Part shown: one piece after another, positions 33,901-42,900 of the stretch | Layout: each line of letters starts with the position of its first letter | How positions within the stretch are numbered: the stretch's first letter is position 1 | Assembly: GCA_947471745.1 (NCBI GenBank) | Contig: CANJKZ010000513.1 | Coordinates: forward strand, 310,001-374,000 | DNA length: 64,000 nucleotides | Source of the DNA: Closterium sp. Naga37s-1 | Lineage: Eukaryota; Streptophyta; Zygnematophyceae; Desmidiales; Closteriaceae | Direction of reading: 5' to 3' | Notes under the pieces: model-generated | Seen by the model: only the letters and a program-made list of their open reading frames with translations | Told to the model about the DNA's origin: nothing | The model's database searches: none | Made by a program: the position numbers and the translations under genes

Positions 33901-36900
33901 TGGCTGCGATACCGTCGCCAGGAAGTGCCTCACCACAAGCTCGTACAGGCGCTGAGTGGCGGTGGGGCCGAGCGGGAGGGAGTAAGGTCAAAGAAACAGG
34001 GGGAAGAATGAAAAAGAAGGCGCTGCTGCTTTGGAGTCTTTTTTAGAATAATCGAAAGGAGCACGGCTGCCATGCGGTGCCACACCACGAGCTCGTAGGG
34101 GGGCTAAGCGGAGGTGGGGAGAGGGGAAGAGGGAGGGAAACGAGGAGGGGCAGGGAGAGAGGTGGAGGGGTAAGGGTAGGAGAGGGAGGTTGGTTGGCAG
34201 GAGCAAAAATGTTTTGAGTGGATTAGGGATTATCGTCCCCACCACTGGCTGTGAATGAGGCATGCCTGAAGAGAATGAAGAAGTTGCACCGTTCACTTAA
34301 GGATCTCTGAGGATTGTTCCACATGAGATAATTCTACCAGGCACTTATATCCTTGCGAAGTTGTGATCCGCGACTGACAGCTCCAGCTGGCCTCGTAGAT
34401 CGTCCTTGCGAGGTGAGGTGGATGAATGGGCCGCCCCAAGGATCTTCAAATAAGACCCACACCTCACATACCTGGCACTTCAATAATCGATTCCATTCCA
34501 AGGCACTTTGATAATCGATTCCATTCCAAGGCACTTCGATAATCGATTCCATTCCAAGGCACTTCGATAATCGATTCCATTCCAAGGCACTTCAATAATC
34601 GATTCCATTCCAAGGCACTTCGATAATCGATTCCATTCCAAGGCACTTCGATAATCGATTCCATTCCAAGGCACTTCAATAATCGATTCCATTCCAAGGC
34701 ACTTCGATAATCGATTCCATTCCAAGGCACTTCGATAATCGATTCCATTCCAAGGCACTTCAATAATCGATTCCATTCCAAGGCACTTCGATAATCGATT
34801 CCATTCCAAGGCACTTCGATAATCGATTCCATTCCAAGGCACTTCGATAATCGATTCCATTCCAAGGCACTTCGATAATCGATTCCATTCCAAGGCACTT
34901 CAATAATCGATTCCATTCCAAGGCACTTCGATAATCGATTCCATTCCAAGGCACTTCGATAATCGATTCCATTCCAAGGCACTTCGATAATCGATTCCAT
35001 TCCAAGGCACTTCGATAATCGATTCCATTCCAAGGCACTTCGATAATCGATTCCATTCCAAGGCACTTCGATAATCGATTCCATTCCAAGGCACTTCGAT
35101 AATCGATTCCATTCCAAGGCACTTCGATAATCGATTCCATTCCAAGGCACTTCGATAATCGATTCCATTCCAAGGCACTTCGATAATCGATTCCATTCCA
35201 AGGCACTTCGATAATCGATTCCATTCCAAGGCACTTCGATAATCGATTCCATTCCAAGGCACTTCGATAATCGATTCCATTCCAAGGCACTTCGATAATC
35301 GATTCCATTCCAAGGCACTTCGATAATCGATTCCATTCCAAGGCACTTCGATAATCGATTCCATTCCAAGGCACTTCGATAATCGATTCCATTCCAAGGC
35401 ACTTCGATAATCGATTCCATTCCAAGGCACTTCGATAATCGATTCCATTCCAAGGCACTTCGATAATCGATTCCATTCCAAGGCACTTCGATAATCGATT
35501 CCATTCCAAGGCACTTCAATAATCGATTCCATTCCAAGGCACTTCGATAATCGATTCCAATCCAAGGCAGTTCGATAATCGATTCCATTCCAAGGCACTT
35601 CGATAATCGATTCCATTCCATCATCCCACACCTCACATACCTGGCAATCCGGGCTCCAGTTGGACTCGCCGTGCGGGGATGCCCTCGTGGGTGGATGGGG
35701 GAATGGGCCTCGAGGCTGTCAAAGCAAGGTATATCCCGCGGTGGCTGATTCAGGGGTTGTTGCTCTCTCTCTCTTCCCAAGCTTATGGATTTCTGTAGGT
35801 TAAGGGGTTGTGTCAAATTGCCATCCTCATTGTAACCTACATCAATCCTATAAGCGTAGGATAGAGATAGCCACCCAAACTTAGTTTGGGTGTAGAACTA
35901 GGGCTAACCCTAGTTGGGGGTTGGAACTCAAACCTTGGCCCCCAAGGTTGGGTTGGGAATTATTGGTCCCCCCAATAATGTTGAACCACTTGGTCAACAA
36001 TATTGGTCCCCCCAATAATTCCTCAACCCAACTTATTGGTGGGGGCCAATAATGTTGGCTTGGTTCCAACCACCCCCCCTCCCCCTAGCACTACTATGTA
36101 TACCCCCATCTCTCCTAATGGAATCAATGGTTCTTCCTCACGTTTTCTCACAGTGATATGGCCAGTCGTGCTGCCGTATGTCCAAGATAAGAATGGGGAA
36201 GGCACACGGCACACCTGCATGACCTCATAGGCGATGTTCTCGCCCTCCCGGTCACAGTCCAGCCACAACACCAGCTGCTCGCTGCGCCTCGCCTCCTCCC
36301 TCAACGTCACCTCCAGTGCCGCCTTGTCCTACATATGAATGGGGGAACGGGGAGGTGGAGGGGGATGGCAGGTGACTATGGAAACTTGGAAGACAAGGCA
36401 ACACCTCCAGTGCCACCTTGTCCTACAGATGAATGGGGGAACGGGGAGGTGGAGGGGGATGGCAGGTGACGATGGAAACTTGGAAGACAAGGCAACACCT
36501 CCAGTGCCACCTTGTCCTACAGATGAATGGGGGAACGGGGAGGTGGAGGGGGATGGCAGGTGACGATGGAAACTTGGAAGACAAGGCAACACCTCCGGTG
36601 CCACCTTGTCCTACAGATGAATGGGGGAGCGGGGAGGTGGAGGGGGATGGCAGGTGATGATGGAAACTTGGAAGACAAGGCAACACCTCCAGTGCCACCT
36701 TGTCCTGCAGAGCAATGAAGGGAGGCGATGCGAAGATGTGGAGAGGACACACAGGAATGAGAATATGGGTAAGGAAGGGGTGGTTGGTGAATGGAGGAGA
36801 AGGTGCTATAGGAATGGGGCCTGAAGGCTTGACGCTTGGTGCTTGTTGCTCCGGTTAAACAAAAAAACAGTTTTGTTAGCAGCACTTGAATGCATTGGAA

Positions 36901-38740
36901 GCACATGCACGTACAGAAGCAGATGCTCGCACAGAAGTGCCGCACGTATTCTAGATGTGGTTTCATTGTACGTAAAACCGTTTGATCTTCTTCCATGTGC
37001 AGAGCTACATCGAAGGCGACGCACAGGTGTTAATGTTGCTCACCATTTTGCTCGACGTCTCAAGTGCTGGAGAAGCGTTCAGAGCACTAGAATTTGGTGC
37101 AAATGTCAACACGTGCGAGCTAAGTCCTGCCAGGCGAGATGTTCGGTTGAACGAACTAACGACGCTGCTGGTCCTTTCTGCCGAACATCTCGCCTGGCGG
37201 GACCAAGCTCGCACGTGTTGTCATTTGCACCAAATTCTAGTGCTCTGAACGCTTCTCCAGCGTTTGAGACGTCGGGCGAAATGGTGAGCAGCATTAACAC
37301 CCGTGCGCCGCCTTCAATGTAGCTCTGCACATGGAAGAATATCAAACGGTTCTACGTACAATGAAACCACATCTAGATTACACTGAAACCACATCTAGAT
37401 TACAATGAAACCACATCTAAATTACATACGACCGTGTGTGTACCCTCCCACCTGTGGTTATATAGCGTTACACCCTCCCCCATGAGGGTCGTCCTTGTAC
37501 CCTCCCACCTGCAGTATGGCCCTATAGACAGGCAGCTGCAGAGAGTAGCAGGTGTGGCACTTCCTGAAGGGCATTCCATACACAGCCAGCCAGACCCTCC
37601 CATCCCACCAACGGTATGGCCTTGTGCACTGGCGCGTCAAAGAGCTGCAGGAGGGCACATGCGTGCCATTTCCACAAAGAGGTTTCCATTATCCATACCA
37701 ATTCATGCCTGGATTTAACAAACGGCCAAGCAGATGCCCCGTCACTGACGTCATCGCCATGTCGCATGGCTGCCCGTTCATCATGTAACTGACGCAGAGA
37801 GATGGTATGGGATGAATGTGGAGGGGGGGAGGGTATACAGAATAATAGAAATGAATGGCATGGTCAAAGGGGCTTTTGTGTGGCCATGTCGGCGATGTCG
37901 CACGGCCGGTTGCTCATTGTGTAGCTGATGGGGGGTGACGGGCCGGAGAACGGGGGGGTAGGAGAGTACATCACATCACATCATCAAGTCATCTGGCATG
38001 TGGCCATGTCGCATGGATGGTTGCACATCGTGTAGCTGATGGGGAGAGGTGCGATAGGATGTATGTGGAGGGAGAGAGGGTGTAGTTAAGGAACGAATGG
38101 CCGGGCTGAAGGGGCTTCCATGTCGCATGGCTGGTTGCACATCCGTGTAGCTGGCGTGGGGAAAGGGAGGAGGGGGAGACAGGAGGGGGAAGGGGTAGGG
38201 GGAGGGGGGAGGGGGAGACACGAGGGGGAGTGGGGGAGAGTGACGTCCCATGGCTGGTTGAATCTCATCATCAATTACCTGTTCAATGAAGAGTGGCAGG
38301 ATTGATCGGATGTGGTTGCAACGCAAATTCAGGCGGCTTTTGAGAATCTAAAAAACCGCATGCAGTGGGAATGAGCTGATAAGAAATAGCAGGATTGTTT
38401 TGGAAAGCGTAACAGCAGGCGGTCATGTCTAAGTCCCGCGGTGACTGACGGCTGGAGGTTGTCTCACGGCTGCTTGTTCATCTGGCGGCTTATAACGCGG
38501 ATAGCCAAGTTGTTCGTTCATAAGAAGGTCGAATGGCATGGGCATGGGGAATCGCATGGCGTCTCATCCTGCATCGCCGCTCGTCGCTCACGTGAATTCG
38601 AAGATGCGGTTGTACACGGACCGCCCCTCGCGTGACCTCACCCCGCCGCCGCCGTACCGCGCGAGGATCTCCGCCACGGCGCGTGCGACGGACGGCTTCT
38701 CCGCCACGTTCAGCACGCGGATGGCGCGCCCCCCCGGCAT
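26063..38740 (-). CDS. TOP3A: DNA topoisomerase III alpha (type IA), 15 recognised exons, catalytic core missing
   Basis: Exons on the minus strand: 38740-38592, 37788-about 37727, about 37713-37609, 36328-36215, 35715-35641, 33951-33823, 33098-32934, 31775-31671, 30976-30812, 30196-30144, 29804-29739, 29106-29068, 27521-27443, 27055-26981, 26649-26063. Introns are GT-AG and most joins keep phase. The protein family relaxes single-stranded DNA and, with a RecQ helicase and RMI1, dissolves double Holliday junctions. Motifs seen: [19 protein letters not shown] (Toprim start), [15 protein letters not shown] (Toprim acidic motif), [34 protein letters not shown], two CXXC zinc fingers, and a C-terminal CX2CX4HX4C knuckle. 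About 200 or more residues between GENIAYEV and AHSPIHP, including the active-site Tyr (SYPRTE region), are absent from the 500-bp gap between those exons. The gene is therefore a recent pseudogene, or the assembly has lost a segment. Confidence 0.85.
26650..26980 (-). repeat. Intronic (CACCACCTCCCTC)n-type minisatellite
   Basis: The TOP3A intron before the last exon is filled by degenerate units of CCCACCACCTCC and CCTCACACCACC at about 26750-26975. Confidence 0.75.
27640..27845 (-). repeat. Two echoes of the start of TOP3A exon 13
   Basis: Copies at about 27652-27700 and 27800-27840 repeat the acceptor and first 35-40 bases of the exon at 27521. They encode [17 protein letters not shown] and a second version ending ALADTTFE. 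They lie in the upstream intron and diverge after the copied part. Confidence 0.7.
27858..28140. repeat. 18-bp minisatellite
   Basis: About 15 tandem copies of GTAGAGGTGGGAGTGAGG with a few base changes, inside a TOP3A intron. The frame is open on both strands only because the unit is a multiple of three. Confidence 0.9.
28300..28860. repeat. Short tandem repeats and a copy of the R1 hairpin element
   Basis: Three units of about 46 bp built on CTCTTGCACGAATACCAGTG lie at about 28328-28445. Five units of CCTATTTCCCAG lie at 28636-28683. A duplicated TTTCTTCCTCTCGTTCGCGG lies at about 28778-28850. Between 28450 and 28770 the sequence resembles the element at 35855-36130. Confidence 0.65.
29420..29720 (-). 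repeat. Echoes of TOP3A exon 11 (zinc-finger exon) and its donor
   Basis: Downstream of the exon at 29804-29739 the minus strand carries a near-full copy (CCCCAAATGCCACACTTCCC, ending GCGACCA|GTGAGT, about 29668-29710). Two short copies of the donor end and two more degraded copies (AAGTGCCGCGACTCTGCTC and AAAGTGCCGGCGCTGCAGC) follow down to about 29425. Confidence 0.65.
30661..30756 (-). repeat. Echo of the end of TOP3A exon 9
   Basis: About 95 bp nearly identical to the last part of the exon at 30976-30812, including [11 protein letters not shown] and the donor ATGGAC|GTGAGT. It lies in the following intron. Confidence 0.8.
31028..31420 (-). repeat. Four echoes of the start of TOP3A exon 9
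   Basis: The acceptor plus the sequence for [18 protein letters not shown] recur at about 31028-31094, 31138-31190, 31288-31315 and 31396-31420. Divergence increases with distance from the real exon start (30976). Confidence 0.75.
31505..31570 (-). repeat. Echo of the end of TOP3A exon 8
   Basis: A copy of the sequence coding [16 protein letters not shown], with changes, followed by GTGATT where the real donor has GTGAGT. Confidence 0.65.
31671..35715 (-). CDS. TOP3A: TOP3A middle exons 5-8
   Basis: Exon 5 (35715-35641) has EAHSPIHPR; its phase against exon 6 does not fit, so its borders are tentative. Exon 6 (129 nt) has [20 protein letters not shown] and [10 protein letters not shown]. 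Exon 7 (165 nt) has [18 protein letters not shown] and [17 protein letters not shown]. Exon 8 (105 nt) has [20 protein letters not shown]. Exons 6-9 are all phase 0 and together match one uninterrupted block of the family. Confidence 0.85.
31860..32700. repeat. CCCA satellite with repeats derived from an exon-7 donor
   Basis: A (CCCA)n tract fills about 31860-31990. Seven or more copies of a longer unit containing CACCTTGTTCATCCACCTTA then run to about 32420. Four units containing CCAGCCATCCACACAGTCAC fill about 32480-32690. On the minus strand the second block reads GGATGAACAAG|GTGGGT, close to the end of TOP3A exon 7 (TGATGGACAAG|GTGGGT at 32934). Confidence 0.75.
33205..33285 (-). repeat. 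Echo of the start of TOP3A exon 7
   Basis: The minus strand carries GCAACTACC, then GGTATGACTCCTGAGGCGCG and CACAC, matching the exon start at 33098 with small indels. Confidence 0.6.
33440..33610. repeat. Chain of short hairpins in a TOP3A intron
   Basis: Consecutive palindromes occur here: TTGGCCAATAAGTTGGCCAA, TTGGTTGGGATTGGT paired with ACCAATCCCAACCAA, and CCAACCACAAAATGTGGTTGG-type stems. The stretch ends near CTATGTATG, like the R1 elements. Confidence 0.5.
34075..34265 (-). repeat. Two echoes of TOP3A exon 6
   Basis: At about 34080-34105 the minus strand reads TACGAGCTCGTGGTGTGGCA, a copy of the exon start. At about 34222-34262 it reads CACAGCCAGTGGTGGGGACG, a copy of the middle (SQPAVG). 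Confidence 0.5.
34380..34480 (-). repeat. Echo of TOP3A exon 5 and its donor
   Basis: The minus strand reads GCGGCCCATTCATCCACC, similar to the exon 5 stretch GAGGCCCATTCCCCCATCC, and GCCAGGTATGTGAGGTGTGG, identical to the exon 5 donor junction at 35641. The two junction copies flank the 28-bp satellite. Confidence 0.55.
34482..35620. repeat. 28-bp satellite, about 40 units
   Basis: The unit is a 28-bp repeat containing CACTTCGATAATCGATTCC and the palindrome AATCGATT. A variant with CACTTCAATAATCG recurs every 84 bp (three units) near 34591, 34675 and 34759 and more sparsely elsewhere. That is a partial higher-order structure. The array lies in a TOP3A intron. Confidence 0.95.
35855..36130. 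mobile_element. R1: dispersed element made of serial short hairpins
   Basis: Successive palindromes include CCCAAACTTAGTTTGGG, AACTAGGGCTAACCCTAGTT, AACCTTGGCCCCCAAGGTT and repeated GGGAATTATTGG/CCAATAATTCC. The right side reads CAACTTATTGGTGGGGGCCA and CTATGTATACC. Left and right parts recur at 28450-28770. No coding capacity or clear target duplication is visible, so the class is unknown. Confidence 0.5.
36215..38740 (-). CDS. TOP3A: TOP3A N-terminal exons 1-4 (Toprim domain)
   Basis: Exon 1 (38740-38592) starts [20 protein letters not shown] and ends in phase 2 at FEF plus AC. Exon 2 starts at 37788 and restores Thr, giving [20 protein letters not shown]. Exon 3 carries [20 protein letters not shown] and ends at 37609. 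Exon 4 (114 nt, phase 0 on both sides) carries DKAALEV and [20 protein letters not shown]. The change of frame between exons 2 and 3 has no visible intron long enough to explain it; this is either damage or a misread boundary. Confidence 0.85.
36329..36720 (-). repeat. 94-bp tandem repeat made of exon 4 starts
   Basis: Four units of 94 bp lie directly upstream of TOP3A exon 4. Each carries a TGTAG or TGCAG acceptor and the first exon bases, GACAAGGTGGCACTGGAGGT; the real exon has GACAAGGCGGCACTGGAGGT. Each then diverges into a shared pyrimidine-rich filler. Confidence 0.85.
36950..37378. mobile_element. Foldback MITE (429 bp)
   Basis: Two long inverted arms start TCTAGATGTGGTTTCATTGT on the left and the same read from the minus strand on the right. 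They stay similar for about 200 bp each around a short centre. Both arms can be read as a frame of about 50 codons, a by-product of the symmetry. The right terminus is followed by two extra copies of its last 20 bp (37382-37420). It sits in the TOP3A intron between exons 3 and 4. Confidence 0.8.
37535..37600 (-). repeat. Echo of the end of TOP3A exon 3
   Basis: The minus strand carries AAGTGCCACACCTGC, then CTGCAGCTGCCTGTCTATAG and GGCCATACTGCAG|GTGGGA. This mirrors the exon end [10 protein letters not shown] to HKAIPL with its donor. Confidence 0.6.
37880..38275 (-). repeat. Four echoes of the start of TOP3A exon 2
   Basis: Copies of the acceptor and first 30-35 bases (CAGCTACACAATGAGCAACC and similar) lie at about 37882-37926, 38001-38040, 38117-38152 and 38241-38272. 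They encode versions of YTMxNxPCDMA. They are spaced about 115-125 bp apart in the intron upstream of exon 2. Confidence 0.75.
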
Positions 38741-39936
38741 GGCAGCGATCTCTTACTGGCCGCCTCAAACGATCAGCTCTCGGATTGGCTCCTATTCCCC
38801 TCGTTCAGCACGCGGATGGCGCGACCCGCCGGCATGGCGGAAACGAAACGAGTCCCCTCAAACGATCAGGAGGCGGATGGCGCGGCCAGCCGGCATCATG
38901 CCGTTTTTTTCTGTCGCCTTCAAATGGTCAGCACGCGGATAGGCCGGCCAGCCGGCATAGCGATTTGCTTCTGGTCGCCTAAACCGCGCTTGAGACCTCT
39001 CACAAATACCCTCACGGTCAGTGCTACGTGGATACTAGCTAATTGGCGCGGTGATCGGTTTCGCTTCGCTGACTCGCTTGGCGACTGGCTGACCTAAGTT
39101 GGCCTTGGTTGAGAAGGCTCAACTCAACCTCAAGCTCAACCTTAGGCTCAAATCTCGAAGGACCGTAATGAACCGTGCGAGAACGTCACGAAGCTCACTC
39201 AACCATAATACACGAAATTCGCTTGCCCCAGCTGCTACCCCCTACCAACAGTCATGTGACGCGGGTGGTATGAGCTGGAAGCAAATTTGACATTTGAAGT
39301 ATTCGATGGCTGTTTGCACGGTTCAATACGTTAATACACGGTCAGGAACGTCTGGTTAGTTTCACCGTTTTAGACCACTGCACACCTTACTGAACTTTCA
39401 CACGTCAATGTTTCAGCTTCGTGTCATGCGTGTCAAATTTGAATTCCGAAACACGTGGTTGAAGCAGGCCCCAGCAGATGACCCTTATCATCCGCCCACG
39501 GACTAAGCACTTTTTTTGTTCGCGCTCCGACCAAGGGGTGGGACTCTTATCATCAACAACAGTTACAGGATTCATACCCGTTTGCGACGGTAGGCTGGCG
39601 ACCGCCACGTCATCGCTTCGTCGCCTGTCGCATCGCCATGCTCCTTTCGCGACGGTCGCATATCCACAGGAATTTTCCTTACTTTCGCGCGTGGCGACTC
39701 GAGATCGTAGGAAACGGTTGACCGTTAAACCAATCTTCGACGACACGGCTACGCGCGAGAACGGCGATCGTACCGTATGCTCGGTCGGCGCGGCTCGATT
39801 GACCATCGCGAAAAAGCTGCATTTTTGTGAACTTAGCCTATCAGTCACTTTTCTTCGTGGTGAATCCGAACTTCGTCAGAAGTTTGTCACCTTTCGCCCA
39901 AGAGAAATTACCACTCTGTGCAACAAAAGTTTTGCT
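38741..39936. promoter_or_regulatory. Divergent intergenic region between TOP3A and ASCC1
   Basis: About 1.2 kb separates the two divergent start regions. The first 220 bp on the TOP3A side hold three echoes of exon 1 (38806-38835, 38866-38896 and 38927-38959). The rest has no clear gene. A CTCAACCTCAAGCTCAACCT run lies near 39120-39140. I see no certain TATA box. Confidence 0.5.
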
Positions 39937-42900
39937 ATGTCTTCTGCTTCGCCAGCGAGGGACGCGGCGATGGCGGACGCGCAGGCGGAAAGTGGCGGGG
40001 GGGGTGGGGGGGATGCGCGGAGACCCGGCGGAGAGGGTGGCGGAACGGGACACTCTGAATATAGTGGCGCGGAAAGTGGGGTCTGGCGGGGAAGGGGGAA
40101 CGGGAGCGGGAGGGGGAATGGGAGGGGAAGGGGCGGAAAGTGGAACACTTGGCGGAGAAATGGGGATGGGGGCGGGGGAGAGGGGTGGAGAAGAGGGCGG
40201 CGGAAGGGGTGGAGAAGGAGGATATGGAAGGGGAAAACGGTGGGGGGGAGGGGGAGGAAGGGGAAGGGGAGGAGGAAGGGGAGGGGGAGGGGTTTTAGGG
40301 GGGGGTGTGCGCATGACAGCAGGGGAGGTGGAGCGGCTGTATGGCACACCGAGTGTGACTGTAAAGGAAGTGAAGGGCGACGGGACGACTGTGATGCAAG
40401 TGAAGGTGCGTACGCAGTGAGGATCTGAAGAGTGAATTGCAAGGGGTTGGATGCGGTGCGTCAGTTTACCAGCAGCTGTAGCCACCAGTTGTAGCCACTT
40501 GTTGTAATCATTATGCGCAGCGCCATGGATGGAATGAGTCCGTTTCAATTTCTCCATTGTGTTTTGAAGGTGTACCACCTGCCATCCCATGCCATGCCAT
40601 GCCATGCCATCCCATGCCATCCCATGCCGTGCCATGCCATGCCATGCCATCGCATGCCATGCAGGTTGACGGAGCACTGGCTGGCTTGTTCTCACGCAAC
40701 GAGTAAGATGCATGCTCCGTACCCACGCTTTCTAACATATTTTTTCAACCGTTCATCTCTAGTTATTCACTGCCCTTCGCCTTACTGTGTGTGCATCTAC
40801 ACTCACCATGCACTCACCATGCACTCACCATGCACTCACTCACCATGCACTCACCATGCACTCACCATGCACTCACCATGCACTCACCATGCACTCACCA
40901 TGCACTCACCATGCACTCACCATGCACTCACCATGCACTCACCATGCACTCACCATGCACTCACTCACCATGCACTCACCATTCACTCACCATGCACTCA
41001 CCATGCACTCACCGTGCACTCACCGTGCACTCACCATGCACTCACCATGCACTCACCATGCACTCACTCACCATGCACTCACCATGCACTCACCATGCAC
41101 TCACCATGCACTCACTCACCATGCACTCACCATGCACTCACCATGCACTCACTCACCATGCACTCACCATGCACTCACCATGCACTCACTCACCATGCAC
41201 TCACCATGCACTCACCATGCACTCACTCACCATGCACTCACCATGCACTCACTCACCATGCACTCACCATACACTCACCATGCACTCACCATGCACTCAC
41301 CATGCACTCACTCACCATGCACTCACCATGCACTCACTCACCATGCACTCACCATGCACTCACCATGCACTCACCATGCACTCACCATGCACTCACCATG
41401 CACTCTCCATGCACTCACCATGCACTCACCATGCACTCACCATGCACTCACTCACCATGCACTCACCATACACTCACCATGCACTCACCATATACTCACC
41501 ATGCACTCACCATACACTCACCATGCACTCACCATACACTCACCATGCACTCACCATGCACTCACCATGCACTCACCATGCACTCACCATGCACTCACCA
41601 TGCACTCACTCACCATGCACTCACCATGCACTCACCATGCACTCACCATGCACTCACCATGCACTCACCATGCACTCACCGTGCACTCACCATGCACTCA
41701 CTCACCATGCACTCATCATGCACTCACCATGCACTCACCATGCACTCACCATGCACTCACCATGCACTCACCATGCACTCACCATGCACTCACCATGCAC
41801 TCACCATGCACTCACCATGCACTCACTCACCATGCACTCACCATGCACCATGCACTCACCATGCACTCACCATACACTCACCATGCACTCACCATGCACT
41901 CACCATGCACTCACTCACCATGCACTCACCATTCACTCACCATGCACTCACCATGCACTCACCGTGCACTCACCATGCACTCACCATGCACTCACCATGC
42001 ACTCACTCACCATGCACTCACCATGCACTCACTCACCATGCACTCACCATGCACTCACTCACCATGCACTCACCATGCACTCACTCACCATGCACTCACC
42101 ATACACTCACCATGCACTCACCATGCACTCACCATGCACTCACCATGCACTCACCATGCACTCACTCACCATGCACTCACCATGCACTCACCATGCACTC
42201 ACCATGCACTCACCATGCACTCACCATGCACTCACCATGCACTCACCATGCACTCACTCACCATGCACTCACCATGCACTCACCATGCACTCACCATGCA
42301 CTCACCATGCACTCACCATGCACTCACCATGCACTCACTCACCATGCACTCACCATTCACTCACCATGCACTCACCATGCACTCACCGTGCACTCACCAT
42401 GCACTCACCATGCACTCACCATGCACTCACTCACCATGCACTCACCATGCACTCACCATGCACTCACTCACCATGCACTCACCATACACTCACCATGCAC
42501 TCACCATGCGCTCACCATGCACTCACCATGCACTCACCATGCACTCACCATGCACTCACTCACCATGCACTCACCATGCACTCACCATGCACTCACCATG
42601 CACTCACCATGCACTCACTCACCATGCACTCACCATGCACTCACCATGCACTCACCATGCACTCACCATGCACTCACCATGCACTCACCATGCACTCACC
42701 ATGCACTCACTCACCATGCACTCACCATTCACTCACCATGCACTCACCATGCACTCACCGTGCACTCACCATGCACTCACCATGCACTCACCATGCACTC
42801 ACTCACCATGCACTCACCATGCACTCACTCACCATGCATGCACTCAGTCACCATGCACTCACCATACACTCACCATGCACTCACCATGCACTCACCATGC

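Noticed and set aside
34482-35620. CRISPR-like array
   Set aside because: The 28-bp units are directly tandem with no unique spacers, and the genome is eukaryotic.
34464-35816. 450-codon frame with repeated [15 protein letters not shown]
   Set aside because: It is a translation of the 28-bp satellite. Several minus frames are open at once and the region is an intron.
36843-37322. 159-codon frame across the foldback element
   Set aside because: The same peptide reads from both strands because the element is an inverted repeat, so it is symmetry rather than a gene.
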